Counted from the first letter of the stretch, positions 13,601 through 28,600 are shown. The stretch: 64,000 nucleotides of DNA from Euborellia annulipes (GCA_023213315.1 JAKCPI010005103.1:110138-174137), one strand, 5' to 3'. Notes: generated by a model not told the origin, from the letters alone. Made by a program: numbers and translations.

Positions 13601-16600
13601 TTCTAACTTGGTCTGAAAAAGCTTCCTGTGAAAATGTGGTAAACATTTAGACATTAATAGGTAGATGAACTCGAAAACATCGATTTAAAATCTTTTTTTT
13701 GTTCAAAGTCTAAGGTTATTTTGAATATATTATATTTCTTAGGGATTAAATTATTTTAGAACTGTAGATAGGAAAGGAGAAATCAAATCTTATTTTAGAA
13801 CTTTTACAGTTGTAGACCCTGGGATAGGGACAAGAATCTTTTTTTTTAAATCATTTTGAATATCTAATTGCAACTTACGTTTTACATTTTTTTCGATTAA
13901 TTATACAAACTAAAATTTTTCATTTATAGACCTATTATATAGGTTATATATATAATATATTTTTTTTTTAATTTAAGGTCTTTTTCGACATTTATGGCCA
14001 TTTAGATTCTGTCCATATTTATTTAAATTGATTGGTAACCAATTCAATTAAAATAAATTTTTGACGCATGGAACTGTATGCGAACCCGCGACCCTTGGTA
14101 CAAATCGCCAGCATGCTGATTTTCTTTATATGTATGATTATAGAATCCTCCTTCGGCATAGTTAAATTTTAAAATTTAAATTTTCTCTGATATATTAAAA
14201 TTTAAATAACAACAAATTAATATTTTTATATAATATTATGAAGTATGATATCCTATCTTAGACATGATAATTAAATTACCTTACCTGATTTAATCAGTAA
14301 AATATGACTTCATTTATATAATAATTTGTCTCGTAAAAGAATTAATTAATAAGCTATTCATATAAAAAATTTGTTGTAAGAATATAAATTATTTTTTTTT
14401 TAAGATCTTAATAAGCAACTTAATTACGTACTTATTTCTCTTTAATATTCAATCCGTAACACCGAAAATTTACATCAAATTGATAATTTTAAATAATTTC
14501 TCATTTCCCATTGCAGTTTACGTCATGAATTTATTCTGGTTAGTATTTAACACGACATACTTTATTTCCGTTATTTCTTGCACGTATAAATGGGAAATGA
14601 TTTAGCATCATTTTAAATAACACTTGCTAATTTTCCATTATACAAACTCAAGTGTAAATTCATTTTTCACATAAACATTAAAATGGTTACAGTGGGATTG
14701 AAGTGCTATGGCATTAATAAAAAAAAAAAATCCAAATTCTGACAAAAGGGAATGAATTTAAATTAATGAAAAACGAGGCTAGGTATTTTTATTTTTCATT
14801 TAGAATATTTGTCATACCCAGTTAATGCTTTTACATTTCATTTATGCCAGACATTATTTTTGTTTACTTTAACTAGATAATGTTGCAGATAACTTAAAAA
14901 TTACAATTTAAAAAATTCTAATGTTGTCGCAACTTCTCAGCCTCCTGAACCTCGATTAGTTTTCCCATTTCACTTTTCTTCATATATTTTTTAAACGTTA
15001 TCTTTACTTTAAAAGGTCCTCGTTGCTTTTTTTGTGTTTTTAATAAAGTTTTAATTATGACTCTTGTTCGGCATCATATTTTCACTCTATAATTTATCTC
15101 CCTTCCCTCCAGCTGTTTGACATCTTTTAATTAGATATCAAAAGGAGTTTGAAAAGTTATCTCAACCCTGGAAAAAAAGTTAATAAACTGTGTTTATTTT
15201 CTTTTATTTGATAAAAGTTTGGGAAAAAAATTTTCAATAAAACTGAAATAATTATACCTTTATATACCCAGTACATAAAACTAAAGAGCTTCCATTTTGA
15301 AAATAATGAAAATTATGATTTTATGATAATATAGAACTCTATTTTTACTTCCTCTTGCCTCTATATATGTTAATATATAGAGAGAAAGTATTGGATTCAT
15401 GTCAAAAATTCGATGTCGAGATTTTGATGGATATACACGTTTTGAGGCCCCCTTAATCCAAAAAAGTGGTTTTCGCGACATGGTCTGTGTTCAATTTTAA
15501 GCATGAAGGAATTGAGCTACGAGGTTGGAAAATATATTTAAGTCAAGTACTAGTACTTTACTGATGTAGTTTTTCAGTTTTTTTTTCGATTTTCTCAAAA
15601 TTTGCTCCAACGGTTTTATTTAAAATCCAAAAATCAATTATTTTTTTAGATGCTCTTTAAAATTTATATTCTCATTTTGCCAATGAAATCTTCTGAAGAC
15701 CACTTTACACTTGAACTTCATAGGAAAGAATGGAGAAATGGTTGCCATGGTAACAAAATATAAATATTCTTCTCTTATAATATAATGAATTTAGTGAAAT
15801 AAATAATAAAAAAATGAAAAAATTTAAAGGAGAGAAAGTGTGAGTAAAGATTTTAAATTTTCGATCTCGAATTCAAATGTACTGTCGGAAACTAAATATA
15901 TCTCAACACAAAAAAATCTGGTGTGGCAAGCACAGCACATAACTTTCTCTTACCCTTCGGCCAGAGGAAGTTGTGTACTGTGCTTTCACACCAGATTTTT
16001 TTCATTACAAAAACTTTGTAGTATGCCCTGTCATTGCTCAGGGGCCCGCATCTTGTGGGTACGTGGATGGCGACCACGAGCTACCCGAGCTGGGACTGGT
16101 AGTACTTCTTTTCTTTGCATGTCAATCTCCTTCCTTCTATATTTTCAACAGGCAACATACCGTGCGACGGGCCGGCCTGTTCTATTCTTTCCCGGGCCCA
16201 AAAACCCCAACGCCCTCCGCTGACCCCTCGCCGCGGGATTAAGGCGAAGAAAGATGCCCTGTCAAAAAAATACTTTTTTACTCTCTCCAAATTGTTCTCT
16301 GGAAATAATAATTCTTCTCCTTTATTGTCAATAGTAATATCTTATCTAATGGTTTATTTACTACTCATAATTTCGGTTATGCCATAAACGAGCGTTTTGG
16401 TCCACCCCAAGCGATTCAACTATATATAAATTCCTATCGTTGATTGTCCCATTCATAGATCAACAAGTTCTTGTTAATGGTCCATGGATGCCATGGTTGA
16501 TCGGAGGAGAATTTTATGAAAATTCCCCGAGACGTGATTAGGGCTTAAGGAAGAAGAATAAGGCCCCCAATGTGGGATGTGCATGCACAGGGTGTCCCTC

Positions 16601-19600
16601 TCTCAACTCAGGGTGGCCCAACTTCCCAAGATCGATAAGCAGAGGGCCGAAGGGCCGGGGCTGTCGCCTGGCAACCCTCCCTAGGCACAAAAAACCTGAA
16701 AGGGAGAACTCAAGAGAGAAAAGATGCCCAACAGATTGTCGGTCAGACTCTCTCACATTTTCCTAATTAGGTTTTTTAAATTATCACTAAACATACAAAC
16801 AACTGTCCCTTTTACGATTAAAAAAAAAACTCCCCCTTTTAACTTGTTAAATATGGGATAAAAAAAAACAACGAAATTTTAAATAACAACCCCACAATTA
16901 TTTATGATTGTAAATGAAACAATATGATTCCCTTAGCTTTTTAATACAACCACATCATAATAAATTAAAAACAAAATTTTTATGACTTGAGTTCATTTAA
17001 AATAAGGAAATAGACAAATGAATAGGGTCAAATGAAGAGACAAGTAGATAAGAGGATTAAGAACGTGGATTTGGTATCCTAGTTCAACGCTAATCGAGTT
17101 CACATCCAACATATCACAAACATTTTGTAGGCAACCCTACAAAGGACCACTCTCAAAATATCTTAACTAAGGTCATAATCCATCATTTTTCAAAAAAGCC
17201 TAAAAAAATCAAAAGAAAAGAAATTTCATAAGAATATATATAATTAACAAAGACATTAAAAAAAAAAAAAAATTTAATGGGACACAGCACAAAACTTTCT
17301 CTTACCTTTGGTATCGTACTGTACTCTTGGCCGATTAGCTGTGCATCAGGATATATATCTTATCCATGTCTACGGTACATATCTTAAATATAGCCCATTT
17401 CCTTCTTGCTTAATTTTGAATATAGATAGACACTGGCGGAACTCACTTTTTTTAAAACATAAAACGTATATTTCCATCCAAATCTGGACAATGAATTTTT
17501 AACAAAAATGAAATTCTTTTAATATTTTAACATATAAAGATAGGAGAAAGTATAAAAATAAATAAATTATCTATGTTCACTCCATCCCCTTTCTCACTCC
17601 AAGATCCTTTTAATCCCCTCTCGGGGAGGCTCGCCAAATAAAGGGAAAATTAAAAAAAATAAACAATTCAACTCCGGGGCGTGTTAACCCTAATCGTGAG
17701 AATCAGGAGTAAGAGAAAATTTTATGATTTACAAATTTTAGTTTGGACAATTTTTTTTTTCCTCTGTCCGTTATTTTTTATAAACAAGCATACTAACGGT
17801 ATCTAAATAAATAATTTTTAACATTAATTAAAATAAGTAAAGAGAGGAAGAAGGAAAAATTTCGAATAAAATAACTCTTATTTTTTTATTCTCACTCTCC
17901 CTTTCTCTTTCAACTTTCTTATATTTCCTTGTTGTTAGTTCTATAACTCAATCAAGTTGATTCGATTTTAGATATTGCTGTGGCGAGAAAATTGACCGAA
18001 AAAGGACAAAAATGATATATGAAATATAACTGAGTTTGCAACAAGTTTTTTGTTATTTCCTTTTTTTTTTGTAATAAAAATCAAAAATCTGGTGTGACTG
18101 GTCGCATAGAACACATTACCTTCGGTAATTCAAAGTTGTGTTCTGTGCTTGTCACACCAGATTTTTTGTGTCGACCTATATTTAGTTTCCGACAGTACAT
18201 TTGAATTCGAGATCGAAAATTTATAAATGTGGGAGAATGTTTATATTTTGTACCATGAAAACAATTTCTCCTATCTTTACTATGAAAATTTAAGTGGCCT
18301 TCATAAGATTTCAATGGCAAAATGAGAATGCATTTTAAAAAATAATTGATTTTTTAATAATCAAAATCGTTAGAGCGAATTTTGAGAAAATAGAAAACAA
18401 AAAACAGAAAAAGTACATCATTTAAGTACTAGTACGTTTTGGCCGATTTTGATTAAAAGTTTATTTTCACGCTTTAGGGAGATGCCTAATTTAAATATAA
18501 AATTTCAACTTCGTAGATCAATTCCTTCATGCTTAAAGTTGAACACAGACGGACCATGTCGCGAAAACCACTTTTTTGATTCAGGGGACCTCAAAACGTG
18601 TATATCCATCAAAATCTCGACATCGAAATTTTTGACATGAATCCAATACTGAATTTCTTACAGCGTTTACAATTTTTTTTACTAATAGTGTTGTTGTTTT
18701 GCTAGTTTCTCTTTCTACTTTCTTTCCTTGTGGTTAGTTCTATAACTCAATCAAATTGATTTGATTTTAGCTTTTTTACTTTTTCTATGAATATATATTT
18801 GGGAAAGTATTGGATTTATGTCGAAAATTCGATGTCGAGATTTTGTTGGGTATACACGATTTTGATTTAAATCCAAAAATCAATTATTTTTCAGATGCTC
18901 TTTCATTTTGTATATTCTCATTTTGTCCTCACAATTGTTTGAAGCACACTTTACTCTTGCACTTCAAAGGAAAGATAGAAGATTTTGAGGTTTTTGCAAT
19001 CCAGCCCAACTTAGCACATTGTCCTCCCTCTAGGTCAAAAACTTTGAATAGATCCTAGAGTACCCCCAAATAACTTGTAAACATTTCTACAAGCAAATAG
19101 TGACTCAACACTTTATTAATAAATAAATATTGCTTATAAGTAGGGCTCGGATTTATAGGCACTAAAAATCTTTAAAATAGGCAGGCAACTAAGCACTAAA
19201 AATTATTAAAATAGGCACTTAAAAAGGCATTTATTGTAAAAATAGGCACTAAAAAAGGCACTTAAAAGGTATTATTTAAGAAATAATATAAAAAAATTTA
19301 AAAAATTGATGTCTTATTTTTGGTAATTTGGTGTGACTGGTCGCATAGCAAACAATTTTTTCTTAATTTCGGTAATTCTGTACTTGTTTGCCAGAATATA
19401 ATTACAAATCAAATTTTTAAGTATTAATTTTTAAAATTTTACATTAAAAATAATTTTTTTTTTTTTAAAGTATTTTTTTTTAAATCTCGGGAGGGGGGGG
19501 GGTAATTGCCCCCTTTACCCCCCCCCCCCTCTTGAAATATTTTCTTGATAATTCAAAAAAATTTCAAATTTAGGCTATGTATAGCTCGTAAAAAATTGAA

Positions 19601-22600
19601 ATTGACTATTTGAACTTAAAATAGGCACTAAAAAAGGCATTTATAGATGAAATAGGCACTAAAACCCAGAATCAGCCAAAATAGGCATTATAGGCACTAA
19701 CAAATGCCTCTTATTTTATTCAGAATTTCATGAAACGTATACATATCATATTGGCCTAAATTTTAAGCCATAAATTAAAAAAAGGCAAATAGGGCGAAAT
19801 CCGAGCCCTACTTATAAGGACATTTCCATTCTCTATGTGTCGGTCATTTTTATTAAATTTAAATACAGCATTAAATTTATAATTTATATTTATTGTACAT
19901 ATTCTCATATCCAGTTGCTCTTTAAATTTATTCTTCTCACTAGTCCATATATTTTAAGCTCGCAACTAATTAAACCTTTTGGTTTAAAAGCAAATTAATC
20001 TTGCTTATAACTATATTCTAAACTTTGGACCATTCATTACTTAGAAAATTGTTTAGGAATAATATTTGTTTGAAAAACAATTACGTAGATAATTGAGACA
20101 AGACGTGTTATATTTAATTAATGTTTTTCATATTGGTTCCTTTTAAGTAAGCAGATAATACTTAGAAAGTAAAACAACCAGCATTAGCTAAAATAAATAG
20201 TCTGGTAATGGCCTCTGATGCTGGATTTTCTATTTTTGTTTTAAAACATTAAATATGAATTTCATTAATTAAATTCCATCTCTGTACATTTACCTCTGGT
20301 TTTTATTATTCCATAATCAAATGGAATATTTGTAGCCTTTGATGTCATCTCAAATGACTCTTAATCCTCATCACGTGCGCTTTGCAACTAAAACCCTCCG
20401 TTAAATATTTCAAAATTCTTCTCCCTGCTGTTGCTGGCAAATCATTCCATTATCTTGAGAGTCTAGGAATTTATTAAAATTAATAATTAATTGTTACGAA
20501 AAGGGCTTTCATTTTACGTGCGTATAATTAATTATTTCTAATCTGTAAAGGCATGGGGTTATTGGACTTTAATTTGGTTAAATTACATTTAAATAATTTG
20601 CATTTTTTTAATGCCATTTTATTTCAATTATAATTATAATAATTTAAATAAATGTTTTATACAAAACCCTTTTAACATAATTTCTACGCCTGGGCCTTAC
20701 CTTAAAGCAGAGTTTTCCAAACTGTGAGGCGCGCCTCCCTAGGGAGACGCGGAATAGTCTAAGGGGTGGCGGGAATATTGGCCACCAAGATCAATTTTTT
20801 TTTTTTTTTTTTTTTTAAACATTCACACTTTTTTCTCATTCACACTCACATTCACACACACATTCATACAGTCTTTTCGGCAACTTAGGCCATATAAGAC
20901 TTTGACGATAACCGTTGTAGAGAATATATCTATTGTGGGGTCAGGCATTTCTATTTAAGCCATCTGGTATCCAAATGGCTTAAATAAAATCATTGGACTG
21001 CCTGGGTCCGAAACCGCGACGTTTGGTATAGGAGGTAGGCGCGCTACTTACTACGCCAAACCCGGGGGCTAGATCAATTTTCCAAATGATTGCTAGTTTT
21101 ATAAATAAAATAATAAAATAATTTAGAAGATTCTGGGACTGAGTGTTTTAATTAAAATAATAAATATGAATAAATAAAAAAATATTTTTATATAAATTTA
21201 TATTTTTTAGTATTAAAAATTTTTGTTTTTGTATTATTTTATTAAATGTGTGGGGTAGGGGGCGACATACGATTAAATATTTTTAAGGGAGGCGTTAAAA
21301 CATAAACCACTGGCTTAAGTAAGACATTCTAGAAAATTATACTATGTGTAAAACCCAAAGACGGATCCAGGGAAGTTTTTCAGGGTTTTAATTTTTTTCT
21401 GACTAGACGCGAAGCTCGCCGAAGGCGATAGCATTGTTAATTATTTTATTTATTAGGATTGGATAATGGGTTGAAAAATTGAAAAAAATGTTTATTAAAT
21501 TTATTTTAGCTAAATCGAAGCCAAATAAATAGAAAACATTCAAAAAATAACGTTGAATATTATTTTGATTAGGGGGGGGATGAAGGGTTGATTATTTAAG
21601 AAAGGCCTTGGAATATTCTAAATCACTTGTTGACATTCTTTTCCAGTTTTAAATATAGTTAGATTAGAGCAAAAGGTATTTTTTTACTTTTAATCAAAAG
21701 GGCATTGTTATTTTCATCTATTTTATTCCTATACAAAGAGAGAGACGAATCTCTCGTCCAGTCGAGTCGAGTGCGTGGCCGAGCAGGCAGGCGCCGAGTT
21801 GCTTGCTCACTTTTTTAGTTGTGATTTAAGTGAATAATTAATATAGTGTAACCCACCCTGACCTCACCGTCAACCAGCACACCCTCTTGAGTGTCTTATT
21901 AAAGGTAATTATTATGCATTTTATCGTTGAAAAAAAAAATGATAGAAACATAATTTGACTGAGAAAAACGATTCTTTTGAATATGAAAATAAAATAAAAA
22001 TAAAAATAATTATTTATAAATGTATTCAAATTATTTTGAGAATAATTTCGCGGTGAAGGCTCGCATTTCCTTAAAGGGGGGGGGGGGGAGGTATGAAGGC
22101 ATTAAACATGGGGGTTAATGCCCCATCCCCTATAATGCATAAAGATATTAATGTTTTTTAATACTTTTACTAAAAAATAAGTGCATTCCGTTTGAGTTAA
22201 AATTTATATTCAATATTTAGCAAATAGCATAGTGGGGTAGAAACATTTTAATGTCATTCTAAAATTTCTTATTACTGGGGCGGAATTAATTTTTGAGAAT
22301 TTCGAAACTCTCATAAACAGATAATAATAACACTTGGTAACTTAGGAACCCATCGAATCCCTTGCAGAATTTTGTAGGGATTTTTTTCATTAGTTGGAAA
22401 AGTAATATATGATTAGTCCACTTAGAATTTTACTGGGGTGAGTTTCCGCATCTTTTTGTATATAGAACTAATCTCAATTCGGATTTGAATTTTTACTTTC
22501 TCTTTCCTATATGTATAAGTTAATATACATATATATAGAGAGAAGTATTGGATTCATGTCAAAAATTCGATGTCGAGACTTTGAAGGATATACACGTTTT

Positions 22601-25600
22601 GAGGTCCCTTGAATCCAAAAAAATGGTTTTCGCGACATGTTCTGTCTGTGTGTCTGTTTGGGTTCAATTTAAAGCATGAAGGAATTGAGCTAGGAGGTTG
22701 AAATTTTATATTTAAGCTAGGCACCCCCCTAGGGGGTTAAAATAAGATTTGAGAAAAATATTTTTCTTCAGAAATGAAAGTTAGAAAAAACGAAGCCAGA
22801 TTTTTTTCTTTAAAAATATATTTTAACAGCTTTCGTTTCGGCTTTGGTCAAAGCCATCCTCGGAGCTGTTAGTGGTCATCCGAGGATGGCTTTGACCAAG
22901 GCCGAAACATAAGCTGTTAAAATATATTTTTAAAGAAAAAATTCTGGTTGCGTTTTCTTCAAACTTGCATTCCTGATACAAATTCCACCAGCCATAAAAT
23001 ACCCTTATACCACAGTTTTCCAAACTGTGAGGTGCGGACTACTCTAAGGGGAGGCGCGAATATTGGCCCCCAGGACCAATTTCCCAAATGATTGCTAGTT
23101 TTAATATAAATAAGAATAAATAAAAAAAATATTTTTTTTATATAAATTTATATTTTTTAGCATTAAAAATTTTATTTTTTGGATTATCTTATAAAATGGG
23201 GAGGGGGAGGCGTCATAAGATTAATTATTTTTAAGGGAGGCGTGGTAGCATAAAGTTTGGAAACCACTGCCTTAAAGTCTAGCCTCTTGTTCGAAGGGTC
23301 AAAGGTTCGTCCGGGAAATCTATTCAATTAATTAATTAGAATAAAGGCGGACCTTAGGCTGGTTGCACACACACCGATTTCTGAACGGCCGGTATAAAAT
23401 CGGCCGATATTTTATCGGTAGCAGGTGCTTGCACACTCACCGGATCAAATAATCAGTTGCTTAAGTTAAAACGTGGTAACTACAATTTCACTGAGCAGTC
23501 GAGACTGGAATGGTCGGTGAAAAATCGGTGAGTATGCAAGCGGGTATTTAGTCACGTTCGCCACTAATTCCCGGAACTGCCGGCGATACAGTGGCAGTGG
23601 CCGGTATTTTACCGGCAACGATCACCGGTCGGCGTGTGTGCCACGTCCCGTTCCCACATGTGGTTCACTATTGGAATTTGGACGACCGGCATAAAATCGG
23701 CCGTCCAAAATCGGTGTGTGTGCAACCAGCCTTAGATGCTGCTGCAAAAGAGTTTTAGTAGCCTATTAAAGTATTATTTTTCTAAAAATTAATTTCTAAA
23801 CTTAATTTAACAACTAATTTCTTTTATGTAAATTACTTAGGCACAGTTACTGGGACAATGATTCAAGTGAAGTTATTAAAAAGTTAATAAGTGTAGTTCT
23901 ATGGAGTAGGCACATCATGCTAAGGTGTAATTAAAATATGAAAAAGTTTATTTAATTTAAAAAAAAATTTTTATCTTTATATACAACTTTGTTTTCCTTT
24001 TTGATTTGAATAACTTAATCTTGGAAACTAATTTAGATGTATGTGGGTTTTTTTTTGGAGGCTCTAGTGCTATCATTCATTTAAATTAGGTGTCGGCAAC
24101 CAGCCCCTCTATTTTTAAAGCGAGGTAATTTGTTTCAAATTAGTACTTGAATACAAGGGCGTCCGCAGGATTTTTTGCAGGGGGGCAAGGATTTTTTGCA
24201 GGGGGGGCAAGTCACTTCCAGATAAGTTAAAAAAACGTATTTTGATATTAATAATGTTATACATCTCTTAGTATTTAAAGCTTTCTCACCGCGGTAAGGT
24301 GGATGTATACTGTGAAAGGTTTTTTTGTATTTTTTTTTTTTTGTTTTATACATTTTTTTGTATCATTTTAATTTTCCAGGGGGGGGGGCAAGTGCCTGGT
24401 TGCCCCCCCTGCGGACGCCCATGCTTGAATATCCTATATTTTTTTGTTTAATTTTTTCAGGAGCTGTAACTTTTTGGTCGTGAAAAATTTGTAAAACCAT
24501 ATTTAGGAAATGTTATCCTGCCCGACTTTTTGTTCTATTCTTTTCTTCTCGTACATGTTTTAATAGTGCTAGTTTTTGATTTTTTGATCCCCCCCCCCCT
24601 TTTTTTAAGTAAGCTTGTATCTTTCTCAAAGTTATACTCAATTAGTTGCCTATCATCAGGGGCGTATATAAGGGGGGGGGCGAGGCCCCCCCCCCGAAAT
24701 TTCCCAAACACATATACATATATAGGGATATACAGACATCAGCGCAACAAATTTTTCCGCAGGATGGAAAACTTTGGTTCCGCAAAGTAAAAAATGTTCC
24801 GCAAAAAATTTTGTTTGAAAAAAATTAGTTTAGTTTAGTTTCTTAAAAAAAAAAATTTTCCGAAAAAAAATTTTCAGTTCGCCCCCCCCCCCCCGAAAAA
24901 AATTTCTATATACGCCCCTGCCTATCATATAGGCTTAAATATAATTAAAGCACAAAAGTTGTTGTCATTATTATTACTGTATTAAAATCCGTGCACATGT
25001 ATATTTTTACTTTCTCTTATCTTATATATTATTTATGAAATATATATAGAGAGAAACGAAAGTATTGTTTAAAAAGGTAAGAGTGTTCAAAACAAAGTGA
25101 GACTCTATTCGAAAATGACGTGTTTACACTCTTATCTTTTTAAAAATTATAGACTTACATGTGAACGGACTTTAGTGCCTCAATAATAATCACAACTTTG
25201 TACCTTAATTATATTTAAGCCTATATGGAACTGACGATGGACAAATAAATTTCTCTTGAAACGTCTCTTTGGCATCTAAAGTCTTTGTTTTTACTGCTCC
25301 TGTACTTGCCCTTCCTAGTTTCAAACATTAACACCAACTTCTCTCCAAATAATAAAATTGTCCCCTTCTTTATGTTGTCAATCTTTTGGCCTAAATTAAA
25401 AATTTTACTATTCAAAAGCTCAAAAAATTTTTATTTACTAATTATTAATATTTGTTTGAGTTGAGAACAAGTAATGATACAATAATATTTGTTTTATGAA
25501 CTTTAAATATATTTTTTTTTCTTACCGAAAACATTTTTGCATTTCACGGCAAAAGTGAATCTCTTTCGCTCTCAATGGGCCGTCAATTTTTTGCAGTTCA

Positions 25601-28600
25601 TTCGTTCCCTCTTCATGCTTGTTTTCTTTTCTAAAAGCGTACTTTACAAGGGTGAGCAAAAAAAGGCGGACGATTTTCATTGCTAGGGTGATTGGACTTC
25701 CCAAATTAGACATGGAGGGGTTGAATTTCGATTCGGTGAAAGAAAACGAGAGAGCCTGGGAGTCACTAAAAAACCACTTCATAAACATTGTTTTATTTAA
25801 AGTATTGAGTCAAAAAAACAACCAGCCCATCAGGGTTTTCTTTACATTTTATTAACCAAATCAAAAATAACAATGGACACCCAGGGATTATTTTTTTTAT
25901 TCAATAAACTTCAAAATGGGATTTGGAATTAGTTTTTTTTTTACCTCCTCCCCTTAAAGAAAGTTTTCTTTCGATCATTATTTTCCAAGTTATTACCTTT
26001 TCACAACATCTCTACACTAAGTTTTTTTTTATATGTAGACTATATCTTTATCTTTATAATAATTTCCCGGCAATAAGACTCTACTATCCCCGATCATAGC
26101 TAGCCTAGCAATTTTTATCCCTTTTCTGGTTATAATAACTTTTAACTGAACCATATAAGATCTTATACGAGATTTTATTCTTTAATTAATCATTCATTTT
26201 TATACTTATTAATTACATTCACTAGTGGTTCCAGGTAGAATGGGGGGGGGGGGGAGGGAGGGAGGCAGAGGAGCTATCTCCACTTTGGATTGAAACTTTA
26301 TTTTTTTCTTTTATTTATTTTCTTAGGACAGCCTAAACTAAATCATTATTACCTTAATTTCCCTTCTTTTATATGCCTCCGCCTTTCTTACACTACAATG
26401 CCTTCCCCACATATTTATTTAAAAAAAATTCTGGTGTGACTGGCGCACAGCACACAACTTTCTCTTACCTTCGGTAATCGAAAGTTGTGTACTGTGCTTG
26501 TCTCACCAGATTTTTTGTGTCGACATGTATTTCGTTTCTGACAGTACGGTACATTCTATAAGTAGGGGAAAATATTTATATTTTGTTACCATGGCAACCA
26601 TTTCTCCTATCTTTTCTATGGAGTACAAGAGTAAAGTGGTCTTCAGAAGATTTCAATGACAAAATGAGAATATACATTTTATTGAGAATCTAAAAAATAA
26701 TTGATTTTTGAATTTAAAAAAAAATCGTTGCAGCAAATTTAGAGAAAATCGAAAAAAACTGAAAAAGTGCATCAGTAAAGTACTAGTACTCTTTGGTCGA
26801 TTTTGTTCAAAAGCTTCGTGTCACGTCCCATGGGGGTGCCTAACTTAAATATAAAATTTCAACCTTCTAGCTCTTTTCGTTCTTGAGATATTTTGTTCCC
26901 AGTTTTTTTTCGATTTTCTCAAAATTTGCTCCAACGATTTTTTTTTAAATTCAAAAATCAATTATTTTTTAGATTCTCTTTAAAATGTATATTCTCATTT
27001 TGTCATTGAAATCTTCTGAAGACCACTTTACTCTTGTACTCCATAGGAAAGATAAGAGAAATGGTTGCCATGGTAACAAAATATAAATATTTTCCCATAC
27101 TTATAAATTTTACATCGCCCCCGGGTGTGGCGTAGTAGGTAGCGTGCCTACCTCCTATACCAAACGTCGCGGGTTCGGACCCAGGCAGTCCGATGATTTT
27201 ATTTAAGCCATTTGGATACCAGATGGCTTAAATAGAAATGCCTGAACCTACAATATATATATTACTTACAACGGTTATCGTCTAAAGTCTTAAATGGCCT
27301 GAGTTGCCGAAAAGACAGTGCGAATGTGTGTGTGAGTGTGAGTGTGAATGAGAAAAAGTGTGAATGTTAAAAAAAATTTACATCGCCCTCGGGGCTTGGT
27401 GTAGAGGTTAGCGTGCTAACCTCGTATACCAAACGTCGTGGGTTCGGACCCCAGGCAGTCTGATGATTTTATTTAAGCCATTTGGATACCAAATGGCTTA
27501 AATAAGAATGCCTGGACCCCAAATAATATATATTCATAACGGTTATCGTCAAAGTCTTATATGGCCTAAGTTGCCGAAAAGACTCTATGAATGAGTGTGT
27601 GAGTGTGAGTGTGAATGAGAAAAAAGTGTGAATGTTTAAAAAAAAAAAAAAAAAAATTACATCTTGAAAATCGAATGTACCCTACTGTCGGAAACTAAAT
27701 ACATGTCGACACAAAAAATCTGGTGAGACAAGCACAGTACACAACTTTCGATTACCGAAGGTAAGAGAAAGTTGTGTGCTGTGCGACCAGTCACTCCAGA
27801 TTTTTTTCATTCACACTCATATCCACACACACATTCACACAGTCTTTTCGGCAACTTAGGCCATATAAGACTTTGACGATAACCGTTGTAATTAATATAT
27901 ATATTGTGGGTCCATACATTCTTATTTAAGCCATTTGGTATCCAAATGGCTTAAATAAAATCCTCGGACTGCCTGGGGTCCGAACCCGCGACGTTTGATA
28001 TACGAGGTTAGCACGCTAACCTCTACGCCATGCTCCGAGGGCCTTTTAAAGTTTAAAGTTCGTCGGATAACTTTTTTTTGTTCATTAAAATTTTCAAAGA
28101 AGCCTTTAAATTTGTTTCCTCCCTTGTCCTTATAATGTTTGTAAATCAGTTGTCGCTGAATAAATTAGATTAAAGGCCTCCAAACTCCGACCCCTGCCTG
28201 TTTCCGGCATTGCCGTCGAACCAATTCAATTTCTTTTTTTTTCTTCGTTTATTTGTTGTTTGGTAGCTACATAAGTACCCTTCGATCAGCCGAGTTCAGC
28301 GAGTTTTTAATTTCAATTCATAAGAAATTAAAAATTATATTAATTATTTTTTCATGTTCATTAAAAACTTCATCTAGATTTAATGATTGGTTAATGAAAA
28401 GAGCCACTGTAAAACTATCTATGGTTTATGCTTACTCTAATAATTAAATTAGATTAAAAAAAAAAATAATAATTTAAAATAGCTATATAAAGTAAAGTGA
28501 TTGATTTTAAAAAATTGTGACCTTGTCGTGTTTCTGCTATAAAAAAAAATATTAGCAATTAAGTTTAATGTTCATGAGTAAAAAAAATTATTTCTAACAA

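Larger units (their letters stand above)
26425..27805. mobile_element. Inverted Pal-1 pair with two tandem SINE-A copies
   Basis: 26425-26895 is Pal-1 in minus orientation from its terminal hairpin; at about 26896 it flips to plus orientation, runs to TTATAAATTTTACATC, then SINE-A (27113-27370), ATTTACATC, a second SINE-A (27371-27647), then TACATCTTGAAAATCGAATG and the terminal hairpin to 27805. Confidence 0.8.

Noticed and set aside
16115..16387. Overlapping frames on both strands in the GC-rich repeat
   Set aside because: The same segment recurs at 53071 as a dispersed repeat with shifted frames.
25522..25855. Frames of 78-88 codons on both strands
   Set aside because: No recognisable motif, no splice signals in phase, and exon a reads directly into exon b.
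27120..27200. tRNA gene
   Set aside because: Has A and B boxes but is followed by the SINE body and poly-A, and recurs many times; it is a SINE head.
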